Positions 46,108-57,586 of a DNA stretch of 64,000 nt are shown piece after piece. A program made the translations under genes and the position numbers. The DNA comes from Mortierella sp. BCC40632. Its lineage: Eukaryota > Mortierellomycota > Mortierellomycetes > Mortierellales > Mortierellaceae. The DNA lies in contig WAEK01000010.1 in NCBI GenBank assembly GCA_011634665.1, forward strand, positions 1,914,501 to 1,978,500. Reading direction: 5' to 3'. Positions within the stretch are counted from its first letter, which is position 1. Each line of letters starts with the position of its first letter. A model generated the notes under the pieces. It made no database searches, was not told where the DNA came from, and saw nothing but the letters and a program-made list of their open reading frames with translations.

Positions 46108-49100
46108 TCCGCCCTTTCTCCATCCTCTCTGCCGAATGCCCTGCACGACTGGCTCCGCCATGCCTCTTTGATCCATCGATGGATCATTATCTAATACGAA
46201 TTGGAGCCTGATCCTAGTTTTTCCACGCCTTCTCTGGCGCCTTTGCATTCTATCTATTTTTTCCTCTCTTTCATTCTCTTCTCCTCTCCTTCAGCATGTG
46301 GTCCTGGCTGGCTTCTTCTCCTCCACTGCAAATGGCGCGATTGCGATGACGGAAGAAGGATCGACTTAGAGTTTTTTTTTTTTTGTGCCAAGGAAAGGAG
46401 CTTTTTTTTCCCCCGGTCCCCCTCCTGCCTCCTCCTCCCTCGCGTTTGGTGACTCTACAAAGAATGAAAAATGAAAAATGGAAAAAAAAAAACTCGTTTC
46501 GGGGTTGTCATGTCCAGACTAGGCTCGACTAGGATAGAGAGGACACCAGTCCATCTTGGAAGCTTGGTATGCGGTCATAGGGAAGAGGGAGAGGGTAAAT
46601 AAGGCAGGATCCAACAGCATTGGGTAGCATGAAGAGCTCAAATAACAAAAAAAGTCAGAACACGCAAGGTTCTCTTCCACGTTGTGAGCAGAATATCCAG
46701 ACATGAACTTTAAATTATCGGGCCTGGTGATCGGTCTCTTCTCTGGCGGGGCTGGCGCCGAGGCTTTTTTTTTTTTTTTTTTTTTTTTTGTTTTCTCTCT
46801 CTCTCTCTCTCTCTCTCTGTTTGCGAACTGGCGCCTAGTCAGCCTCTCTCCACTGGTGCAGAGCGTTTTGGTCCCTTCCCACCCCCTTGCGTTGAAATCT
46901 TTTGGTATGTGTGTGTGTTTTGCTTCACGCGTACCGTCAGAGTTCATTTGGCTATCCCGCGAAAAAAAAAGAGCTATGTGGCGTTTCCCTCTCTCCTCTG
47001 CGGTCCGAATATCGCTCCCTAGCTCTCAGGGAATACCTCTGCCAGTGTGGGAAAGAGATATAGAGAGAAAGAGAGAAAGAGAGATAGAGATTGAAAAAAT
47101 AAAAAAGGGTACCAAAGAGTTATGGAGTAGGAGCACGAAATGCTGGGCCCGAATGTGTCTCGTTCATATAATACCCACGAGGAAAGGGAAGAGAGCATCT
47201 CCAAAGTCCAGTGTCCCCGCCCTGGACCCCCCCTTCGATTACTCAGCATTACATAGACTAGAGATACTTTCTGCTACATACAATTCATACTTGGAATTGA
47301 TATTAGAGAGGTTGGGCAGGACTGGAGCAAGAGGAAGGGATGTCCCCATAGCGTGGGTATGTAGTCCATGGAGGATAAAAAAAAAGGGGGAGGGAGGAGA
47401 GGAGGAGAGGTGAAGAAAATGCAGAGATGAAAAAGAATCCAAAAAAAGACTCGGCTCGAAATGGCGGGAGATGATAGGTAATACCGGACGCTCAAATCCG
47501 GGCAGGGCTTTGGTTCCCAAAACTCACTTATTCATTCACACCCTCCCATTTACACACGCTCACTCTCCTCCCTGGCTCCTCTCTCTCTGTCTGTCTCTCT
47601 CTCTCTGACTTTTGATCCTCTCATCTTGTCATGCAGGTCGGGAGCCGTGCGGTTGGTTCTCATTCCAACGTGGCATCAGTGCTCAGCCTGTATGCAACCC
47701 TATTCTGCGTCATGCCTTTGCACTATAGATAGATTGGATAGCAGATGGAGAAAAGGAGATAGAAATGAGGATGCCTATGCGTGCTGGACAGGGAGATAGG
47801 AAGGAGGAAGAACGAGAAAGAAATCCTTCTCCTCCTCGGTCAAGCTTCCTAAATTTCCATATGAGCGTTTGTTCCGCACAATTGGGACGGAGGGGAAAAA
47901 TGGTCGAAAGTGGAGCGGATGGCGAGGATCCGGAGTGCAACTCACTTGAAAAAAAAATGGATAAGGCTGGGCGGGGATTTGCTCAGCATTGTTGTTCGGC
48001 TCAAACCTAGAAAAGCGGGTCCTCTCATATCCTGATTCTGTAAATGCTCCACTCTTTTGGCGCAAATACTTTGGCGTTCCAGGTCCTGTTGCTTCAAAGT
48101 CAGTAGGAAAAAAAATGAAAAGAAAAAGGTCATAGTGCGCCCTACGTTGTTCACTTTACTAGCTGTCCACCAAAGAGAGAGAGCTCCGATCATCATCATG
48201 GACCTCCGCAATAGGTCAAGTTAGGATTAAATGACAAGGAGAACATCCGCAGCTCAGGGTCGTCAAGGTCTAGCCTCTCTTCCACTTGCCCGCGATGGGG
48301 ACTACTAATGTATTGCAAATTCAGTCGGACAATATTTGCTATCTACTGCCGCCGGCATACCCGTCCCCAGTCCTTCTCCTCCTCCTCCTCCTCCTCCTCT
48401 CACCTGACATTCCAAGAAGGCTCTTAGTCCTCTAGACATTTAATCTGAAGGTACGAGATATGGTACCAGCTGGAGCATCGGTTTTTTCTTTTTCTTTTTC
48501 TTTTTCTTTGATCGACCAATACCAATAGCTATAGCTCACTTATTACCCGAGTTTTTGTAAAAAAAAAAAAAAAAAAAAAAGTGATCGAGAAAGCGAGAGC
48601 GAAAAGAAGAGCTTCTTCATGATTCCACAGCTCGTAGATTCGCAATACTCACATTTGCAGACCCAAGCCCACACCCACCCACACAAATTCTGGCCACACA
48701 AAGCTCTTCGAATCAAATCAGTGCCCCACCTCTTCTCTTGTGAAAAATAAGCGGCAATTTTTTTTTTCTCTCTAGTGCACCATGCATTGGAGCAAGAAAC
48801 AACAACAACAACAACAACAACAAAGAGATGAGTGAGCCACCTGGTGTAACGAACGAAGGTTTTCCATTTTTCGTTCAACCTTGAAGACTTTTTTTTTTTA
48901 CTGTTGTCTTCCTGTGAACGTTCACAATGGATAGCTCATTCACATGGGAGAGAATGGGAGGGAGGGGGAGGGGGAGAAAAAAATTTTTTTTGAGAGGAGA
49001 AAGAGAGCACCCCACGAACAAGGACACAAAAAAGGATTCGTGAGCAAAAAAAAACTCGCCCCTCGTCTTGAATGATTTCCACATTCAGGTTCTTAGAGTT

Positions 49101-49811
49101 TCCAAAAAGAAGATTGAGGCAGGTCCCCCCACTTGAGCTCTTTTGAGTTTTGTTGTTGTTGTTGTTTTGAGAGGGCGAGGAGGGCGAGGAGGACGAAATA
49201 GAAAGATAGATGGAGAGAGTGAGAGTGAGCTAGAGAGGATCGTTTAGAGATGTGTGCATAGAAAGAGCACATGGATCAAGTGCTCTAACCAAAAAAATAA
49301 AAGAAGAATGATAATAAAAAGGGTTCCTTTTTTATTTTTCTACGAGCTAGGAAACAAACAAGCCTTCTATAGGTCCTAGATGCGCCTAATAGTTTGCTCC
49401 GCGTCAACCACCACCAACCTTTCGTTTCAAGGTATCCAGAGTGGTAGTCTTTATTGCGTCAGAAGGGATAGGGAGGTGAAGTGTCAAAGGTGAGAAAGGA
49501 GAAAGAGTAGTGCTCTTTCAATGCGCCATCATGTAATTCCTCCCCTCCCACCCCTTCCAGGTTTGTCAATCCTTTGATTCTTTCTTCTTTTATAATGTAT
49601 CTAATAAGAGTCTAGGCATTGAGGAGGGCCTCCACTAGAGTCTCAATTCGTCCCTCCCTCCCCCTCTCTTCTCCCCTCCCTGGGGTTTTTTAAGCAGACT
49701 AACGAGAAAAGTTAGACCGAGATAAGGAAGACTACCTCAAAGAAAACAACAACAAAATAGGATAGTACAAGGGTGGTGGACGAGATAAAGAAGGTCAAAC
49801 AAGAGGCCATT

Positions 49812-49845
<34 letters not shown>

Positions 49846-49875
49846 TTCATTAAAAAAAATTTCTTATTCTCCCTC
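43345..49875. other. 6.5-kb stretch without recognisable gene
   Basis: Very rich in simple sequence: T/A runs (43648-43684, 45500-45525, 45553-45576, 46765-46789, 48558-48580, 49814-49845), an ACAG/GA tract at about 44650-44760, CT tracts at 44918-44955 and 46084-46110, CTTT repeats near 45290, and (TCC)n near 48379. Frames longer than 60 codons all run through these repeats or lack family features. No tRNA, rRNA or snRNA signature was noticed. Confidence 0.45.
44650..44760. repeat. Compound ACAG/GA microsatellite
   Basis: GACA-type tetramers with small variants run into about 23 GA units. The minus strand gives a CTGT/CT tract. Confidence 0.9.
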
Positions 49876-51248
49876 TTATGCATTGTCAGATGCCACCACA
49901 GGGATTCTGCTCCTCGTCTCCAATCGTGCACTATTATCTAATGCTGTCGTTGTTGCAGAGGTAGCCGAAGACGATGGTCCTGAAGAAGAGGACGATGATC
50001 CTGCCAGAGAGGGCATGGGCGTAGATCGTTCCTCTGTAACACGAGTATGCTCTTCACGATGGTTGGTGTCAAAGGCTGTTGCTGTTGGTCTTTCTTCTAC
50101 AGGTGCATGTCGTTCTGGAATCAAATCCTCTGGGATTTCTGCAGAAATATTCACACCTCCACGGCGTCCCATCCTACGAGAAGAAGAAGAAAGAGCACCG
50201 TCGGTCAGGTTCATGCATTGAGCAGTCAGTCCATCCAAAAAAAAAAATATGTCCGCTCTTACAGAAAAGATGGTGTCTGAAGATAACGTCTGCCTCCTGA
50301 TGCCTGCTCTTTTGGCCAGACGTCCTCAAAGAAATAATAAATATGTCCGACAGCAATGCCCATCAAGTCGCCCGTTGGGAAATGACTGTTGAGCAAAAGT
50401 GTGAATCCAAGCAAGACCCATGGCAGGTATGGTGCCGTAAAGACAAAGAGACCCAAGAAATTCAAAGGAATCGATGGGTTGCGACGAGACCAGATATAGA
50501 CAAGTGTAAAGGCGAGAGGTGATCCAAGAAATGGCATTGACACAAATGGTGAAAGACACTATTGGAAAAAAGTTGAAGACAGGAATAATAATAATAATAA
50601 TAGAAAAGAGAGTGTTGGTATTTTGACATAATAAATAGATATATACTTGCTGGGCATTCTTTTACGAGTCAAGAGCTTACCAAGAGCGAGAAAGCAGACA
50701 GGAACAACATCCATGCATAATCCATTGTGCGCCCATAAAACGATCCTTCTTCAAGCATTCTGCTGTATCGTACTCTATTTGAATCCAAAAAAAAGAGGAC
50801 AATGCGTCAAGAAAGAGAAGGAAAGTGTGCGTGTGTGTGTTTTAGAATTAGATCCAGACCGAGAGTGAGACTGCCACGGTGGGATTGCCCTGAAGCGCCT
50901 TCCCTGTCCTTGCTTTGACTTGTTCCTGTTGCAGAGAACACGACAGCGTGGGATAAATCCGATATTCCATTTGCTCATGTTTGTCCACAAACAAATATAT
51001 AAATGGGTCGTCAAGGACACAGCCGTTCCAGATAGAGTGGCCGAGCACAATGCAAAGAAGAAAGAAAGAAAGAAAAAAGCCATGTCCGTGGAGATAAAAA
51101 AAAAAAAATTCCATGTGGACATTTGGAATCAGTCGAGACCAAAGGGCTAGGAGACATACAGGAAGAACATGTGGAAAACAAAGTCCAGACTGAGAGGGCC
51201 AAAGTACAAGAATGTCGTTATCGGTCGCCAGTACTACCGAGGATTTCC

Positions 51249-51304
<56 letters not shown>

Positions 51305-51490
51305 TAGAAGAAATAGATCAGTAAAGGATTCCCGACAAAGTAACTTATACGAGCCATTGGATTGATTCCAAGAGGAGATTCAAGAGTTCTTTCTTTTTTT
51401 TCTTTCTTTCTTTTTCTTTACCTGGTGCTGGTAAAAGACCAGTTCGTAGTCAAAGTAGAGCTTTAACGCGCTGGTGAATCCTGTTTGCTG

Positions 51491-51539
<49 letters not shown>

Positions 51540-51565
51540 AATATTAGACATTGGGTTAAGTCCTT

Positions 51566-51599
<34 letters not shown>

Positions 51600-51843
51600 C
51601 TTTTGGTCTCCCAGAGAAAAATGCTAGGGGGTTCCCAAAAAAAAAAAAAAGGAACATTCATCCATGAAAGAAAAAAAAATAAAAAGGAATTCCTGAACAG
51701 CATCTCCAAAAATGATTTATATCAAGTCAAAGAGAGCTGGCATCCTTCCGTACCACACCAAGGGCGACCAAGGCGGCTCCTGTGGCATAGAGTCTGGTGA
51801 CGATGGGTACATCGTAATACCAGGTCTCTACAGGAATCGGCAT
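49876..51843 (-). CDS. Derlin (Der1/rhomboid pseudoprotease), ER-associated degradation
   Basis: Multi-spanning ER protein that helps retrotranslocate misfolded proteins to the p97/Cdc48 machinery. Six exons: 51843-51759, 51480-51422, 51233-51160, 50774-50681, 50558-50263 and 50173-49876; all phases agree and the product is 301 aa. Family features in order: MPIPVETWYYDVPIVTRLY at the N-terminus; LYFDYELVF; YWRPITTFLYFGPL (derlin WR motif); FFLVRYSRMLEEGSFYGRTMDY; FVYIWSRRNP-like LVYIWSRRNPSIPLNFLG; and APYLPWVLLGFTLLL followed by GIAVGHIYYFFEDVWP, with the GxxxG of the rhomboid fold. The serine dyad of active rhomboids is absent, as expected. The last exon is a Ser/Thr/Pro/Glu-rich cytosolic tail. 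Long A/T runs sit inside introns 1 and 5. Confidence 0.93.
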
Positions 51844-51943
51844 AATCGCTTCTGTGTCTTGTTCGTTGAATGTGTTTGTTTGTTTGTCTGTCTGATGTGG
51901 ATGAGGAGAGGGGGAGAAAAGGTTGTGTGGGGTTGGGTAGGTT

Positions 51944-51984
<41 letters not shown>

Positions 51985-52609
51985 TGAGAGTGTGTGATGC
52001 AAAGAGTCGTGGAGGAACGAGAAGGAGATGGAAAAGAGAGAGAGGGAGATGAGCAGTCCAGAGTCAAAGAGAGAAGAAAGAAAGAGGATAACTGGATGAG
52101 CACGACGTCTCTTCTTTGGCTGGATCCTTTTGTCCTGTCTCTTCTCGGTCCAATGAGATGAAGAACGGGCGCAGTTGATAGCCAGTGGAATGGCAAGGAC
52201 ACTTGATAGTGGCGAATGATGGTGATGGTGGCTCCTGAAAGATTTACTCTTGTCGTCCGCAGTGGAATCGCAATCAAAAAAAAATATATGATAAATACTA
52301 AAAAAGACGTTAGAAACAGACAGTGTATTTTTTTGTCACCCCCCCCCCCAGACAGAAAAAATCAGGCCTCAGCGCACTCTGTCCTTTCCCTGGCCCAGAT
52401 ACTATGAAGTGGCACTCGTTGATTCGTGAGCTTGAGCTGGGTTTTGTGCCAGACCTGCAGGGAGCACAGGTGGAGGAGTAACAGTAGCCAAGGTCATGCC
52501 CTCGCCCAGCCACTCACACATTGCTTTTTGAGAAAAAAAAAAAAAAAAAACTGTCTGTATTTTTTGTCTATTCACACAGCCTGGCTTTTTACTCTAGTGA
52601 AATTGCTGG
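51844..52609. other. Derlin promoter side / thymidylate synthase 3' flank
   Basis: Contains (GT)n at 51947-51982 and plus-strand GA-rich sequence at 52035-52090 (CT on the derlin coding strand). No gene. Confidence 0.5.
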
Positions 52610-53780
52610 CTACACAGACATGGTCATCTCGATCTTCTTGTGTGGCGTATAACCCTCCAGCACAAAGTCTTCATACATAAAGTCATCAATGTTCTTGATC
52701 TCTCTCATTGGTACCTCAGCACTCTTGGACTCGCCATTGCTAGTCTTGTCCTCAGCCTCCTTGGCTGAGGGTTGGAACGGACGGATGAAAAGCTTTGGGA
52801 AGGGCCTTGGCTCTCGCTCGATCTGCACCTTGAGTGCCTCTGTATGGTCAAGATAGATATGAGTATCTCCCATCGTATGGATAAACTCTCCACAATCCAG
52901 GTCCGTTACGTGCGCAATCATTTTTGTCAACAGCGCATACGATGCAATATTGAATGGAACACCCAGTCCCATGTCGCATGATCTCTGATAAAGCTGGCAT
53001 GAGAGCTTGGCACGCGGTTGATCCTTGGTCGGCGTCGAAACATAGAACTGACAGAACATATGGCAAGGAGGCAAGGCCATCTTTTTCAGGTCTATAAACA
53101 AACATGTCCAGTATCAAGAAAAGGGTATCTCTATCTGGTTAGGAGAAGCCTATTCCTTTGTCCCTAGTAGGACAGATGATCAAGAGTCTCCTTTCTGCCA
53201 CAGTTTAGGCGCTTGTTTCCAAGAGATGAGCCAAGTACATACCAGCAGGATTCCAAGCACTCATGATGATCCGGCGGTCCGTTGGAGTGTTTTTGATTTT
53301 CCAGATGACCTCGGCAAGCTGGTCAACACCCTGGCCTGTATAGTCCGTGTCACAGTCCTTGTATTCTGCTCCAAAGAATCTCCATTGAAAACCGTAGACA
53401 GGACCAAGGTCGCCCACCTTTCGATGGGAGAGACCTACTCTGTCCAGAAACTCTCTTGAGCCATTTCCATCCCAGATGCCGACTCCCTTCTCAGAGAGAT
53501 GCAGACCGTTGGTGTCGCCCTTGATGAACCAGAGTAATTCCTCGATGACAGCTCGGAAAAAGACTCGCTTGGTGGTCAAGAGTGGAAAGATGTCGTCCTC
53601 GAGTGAGAAGCGCATAGATGGCGGAGCAAAGATGGATTTCGTTCCTGTACCTGTGCGATCTGCTCTGAATTCGCCATGGTCCATGACATGACGAAGCATG
53701 TTCAAGTACTGGTACTCTTCATGCTGACTCTGTTCCCGCCAAGGATGAAGAGATGGTGCAAATGCCGGATTGACCATCAT
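52610..53780 (-). CDS. CDC21: Thymidylate synthase
   Basis: Converts dUMP to dTMP with methylenetetrahydrofolate (EC 2.1.1.45). Exons 53780-53243 and 53091-52610 (donor GTATGT, phase 1) give 339 aa. A double ATG starts the chain; an in-frame upstream extension is low-complexity and is left out. Visible signatures: [73 protein letters not shown] with the nucleophilic Cys at about 189, [22 protein letters not shown], and [13 protein letters not shown]. An acidic insertion ([13 protein letters not shown]) lies between the conserved core and the C-terminal segment, which ends KKIEMTMSV, where MAV or similar is typical. Confidence 0.97.
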
Positions 53781-55058
53781 AGCCGTGTCTGAGTGGTTTT
53801 TTTTTTCTGGTTGAAGAAGAAGAAAAAAAAAAAGTGGTGGCAACGTCGAACGAATAAACGACTCACACTCTACGCATGTTTACTCATTTGGAGTGAGAGA
53901 AGCGCAGTCCAATCTTCTCTCTCCCGCAAGTCAACGCCACCACCTCTCAAAGGTACCGTGTTCCTGATCACTAAGAGTTGCGCCTATCGCGTCACGACTC
54001 TTGCCAAAAACAACATGATGACAGAATGAGCGCATATGGAACTATTAAAGATACAAAGAGATAGACCGACTTGATCTTGTTCCTGAGTGAAAGGGTTAAA
54101 CGTGGAAGCACGAGGCGGGTCTGGAACCCTGTTGCGTGAACCCTGAAAGGGCAAAGGCGTCTATGGAGAATTATGAAAGTCATGATGCTAGCGCAAGGGG
54201 GTGATGCATATGTCATCATGGTCTATGGTTTGCAATAGAGATGGTGCAAAGGAGCACTCTAAGATAGACGAGTTTTTGTGCTCCCTCTACACAAGAGGAT
54301 GTACTTAAGTTGGGTCAAATACACCTCAACTAGCGCTTTCTTTCCAATCAACATTGGAAGGCCCGAGGATTACTCGAAACTAGTGACAACATGGGCGATT
54401 GTGCCTGGGACAGGGGCAGGGCAACAAAGGCTCAGGGCATCAGACAAAAGCAGTACATGGAAAGGGGTCTTTCTCTCGCCCGTAGAAGAGGAACGAAAGA
54501 AAAGAAAGAAAGAGAGAAAGACGTCAGTTGTGCGCAAAAAAAAAAAAAAAAAAAAAAATAGGTAGAAATGGCCTTTCTGTGGTTGGGCGTGATGGAGCCA
54601 TGGCAAGCACTCCACCTCCTATAACACTCGCAACAGAGCCGAGGAATCTGCAGTCGAAGGGTACCCCTCTCCATCCTCACCCCCCCCCTTCCCCAGCGAT
54701 AGATGGTGTCAGTACTATCGTGCCTTCATCTCTCCTTGGCCATCCTTTTTGTTCCCTCCTCCTCTTCAATATCCCCTAGTCAAGGTTGATGAACGTAGTA
54801 CCCCTCTATGCTTGTTATTGTTCTTGTCCGAGCACAGAACGAACCCCTTCTCTTGGCCCGAATACCCTCGGTCTATTTTCTGTCTGTCGAGAGGAGGCGG
54901 GGTGGAGCGGATTCGACCAGTGGATCGTTACCCTGTCCGAACAGAGAGAACTATAGGTCGCTTTATTATTTTTTTTCTCCCTTTTTCTTTCGAAAGCGTC
55001 CTGGCCTGCGCTCCTTGCCTGACAGTACCACTCGGCCGAAGATATCTTTTGCTTTCTT

Positions 55059-55093
<35 letters not shown>

Positions 55094-55653
55094 ACTTGGA
55101 CCATCTGATCAAGACTGGGCCCATCGCCTAAACCACCATCGCTCGTCACCTTTCCTTGCTTCCCTTTTTGCACATAAAAATCTCGCATTATCTCTTTGCA
55201 CGCTCATTTTTTCTTTCTTTCCCATCCCATCCTTGCATCAACTACTCTCCACTCTTTTCTCCTTCTCTCTCTCTCTCTCTCTCTTCCTCTTTCTCTTTCT
55301 CTCTCTCTTCCTCTTTCTCTTTCTCTCTCTCGTCCACTCTTTATTTTCTTTTTCTTTTCTTATTCAAGTTATCCCTAGCACCATCTCCTCTGGGCTACAC
55401 TCTACGCTGCTGCTTCAGCTCTGGCTCTGACATCATCCAAAGGGGATCAAACAGCCATTGTCGACAGGTAAGGCAGTCGGATACCAAGAAAGACAGAAAA
55501 GATGGACTGTCTTAGCGGACAAGTTCCAAGTGGAAACGTGGAGCAACACCGGGGATAAGCCCAAAGAGAGACAATGAGGCGCACAAACAGCCAAAGAGGC
55601 CGAGCTGAGCAATGTCATTCAGTCGACTGGATCGAACAACAACAATGAAGAAG

Positions 55654-55688
<35 letters not shown>

Positions 55689-56951
55689 GGGCAAGGGCGG
55701 CAATGCCCTACTTCAAAGGGGTCAAGCCACCTCTCCTCCCTACCTTCGCCTCTATCTCTCTGTGTTGTTGCTGTCCATTATGGCTGTTCATCTCCCCTCG
55801 GTTCTATTCTTGCCTTTTGTCTACTCCTCGCTCTGCATCTCCCTTTCTCTTCTTCTCTCGCCTGCCTGCACAATTGCGCGTTTTTGGACAAGAGGGGAAT
55901 AGGAGTCGGTGATCTTCTCTCTCCTAAGCATCCATGCGCTATATTTTTTTTTAAAAATCTTTCTTGGAGTGGTGGAGTGGAGACGGCTGTTGGGACCAGG
56001 GAGAATGCAGAGAAGGAGAGGGGGCAGAGCGGTAGCAGGGCAAAACCAGGAGGGCCAACCGAATGGGGACTGGAGGACGAACTGGACTGGGCTGGGCTGG
56101 GCTGTGTGGAGACCCCTGGTCACCACTCGGATGTGGCCAAATCAAATGAATGGTCTCTCATTGGACACAATTATGGATCGAGTCTAGCCTTGCTCTATCT
56201 TGCTTAATTCTCTCATTCTCTTTCCCCCAACAGGGCAAAGGTGGGTGAGCAAGGGGAGGAGGTGGGAAGGGAGGAGAGAAAGAGAGAGATTAACCTCCAA
56301 CAGACAACACATGGCAAGGATGGGTTGAGCCGAAGGGTTAGACGGGAGAAATGGGAAAGGGAAAGGAGGATGCGAGCAAAGGCGGAGTGGATCGTTTTTT
56401 TTTTTTTTATTTATTATTTTTATGGTTCGGGCGTTCAAGGACTAATTTGGAGATTAGCGCCCCTGTGGACAGGGCCAACCAAGTCAAACTCGTTCTTGGG
56501 TGGGGTTTCGATTTTTCGAATGAACAAGGGAAAGAAAAGAAAGGGCCGCAGCCCGGCTGTGGTGCCGAGCCAACTATGACGACGATGGGCAGCAAAAGGG
56601 AGAGACAAGATAGAACGAGAGAGTATTCGCCGGGTTGGTGCGAATCAGCGCCATTGTCCTGGGTATAAGAAGGAAAAGGCCTCAAAGCTCGCATGCTGCT
56701 GTTTGTTTGCATCTTCGTCCCCTTTCAGCTCCCTTTGTTTCCCCTTTTCCTCTGTCGTCGTCCGTTCTCCAGCCCTGCTTCTTTCTCTGCCTGGACCGTT
56801 CCCCCTTTGCGCATGGCGTCCCGTCCATCCTCGCTGACGCCAGTGTCGCACCAATCACTCTACTTTTTCTCACCTCTCTCGACACTTTTTTCTTTTTCTT
56901 TTTCTTTCCTTCCTTCCTTCCTTCTTTCTTCCACTCTTTTCACACACACAC

Positions 56952-56988
<37 letters not shown>

Positions 56989-57237
56989 GACTGCCTCTGT
57001 TCATTCCAGATTCTACGTTTCTCTTTATCTTCATCTCCCTGCTCTCTTCTCATTCCCGCCACCTCTCCTCTTTCCTCACTTTTCATCTTCTCTTTTTCAC
57101 CTTCTCTTCCTTCTTCTTTCTTCTACTCTAATCCCTAATCCCTAATCCCTTTATCTCTTTCTCTCACTCGCTCACTCACCCACTCACTCACTCTCTCGTA
57201 TCTTTCCATCTTTCCTCTTCTTCCTGCTCCTCTCAGG
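53781..57237. other. Intergenic upstream of the ATPase
   Basis: 3.4 kb without a supported gene. Holds A runs (54536-54558, 55651-55683), CTTT/CT tracts (55050-55090, 55260-55335), a CA-GACA tract (56941-56990) and a strongly pyrimidine-rich leader up to 57237, including three TAATCCC units at about 57128-57150. Confidence 0.5.
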
Positions 57238-57549
57238 ATGTCGTCCTCAAACCCAGGTCGGCCTGACGAGATCGAGCAGAATCCTTCGTCAAGACTTGCC
57301 TTCAACGAGCCGCTAAAGATGACCCGCACAAAAACCATCCCCAAAGAATCTTCGGGCTCTTTCCAACCCACCTCCGAACCAGAGTCCCACTCGACCACAA
57401 ACGAAAAGGCAAATGATAAGAAGCAGGCAACACAGGAAAAGGTCCTCAATATCGTAAGTTTCCAACGGTCTGTCCTCCTCCCCTCCCCCCTTTCCGATCT
57501 GTTCTTACCAAATGCTGTCATGACCCTTTAGAAGGCTGAGCCATTTTCC

Positions 57550-57586
<37 letters not shown>

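Noticed and set aside
45694..47520. Several 70-240-codon frames in the gene desert
   Set aside because: Pass through CT, GA and poly(A/T) tracts; no conserved motif, no splice-consistent chain.
57128..57150. Three TAATCCC units resembling an interstitial telomere repeat
   Set aside because: Only three units inside a pyrimidine-rich leader; too few to call telomeric.
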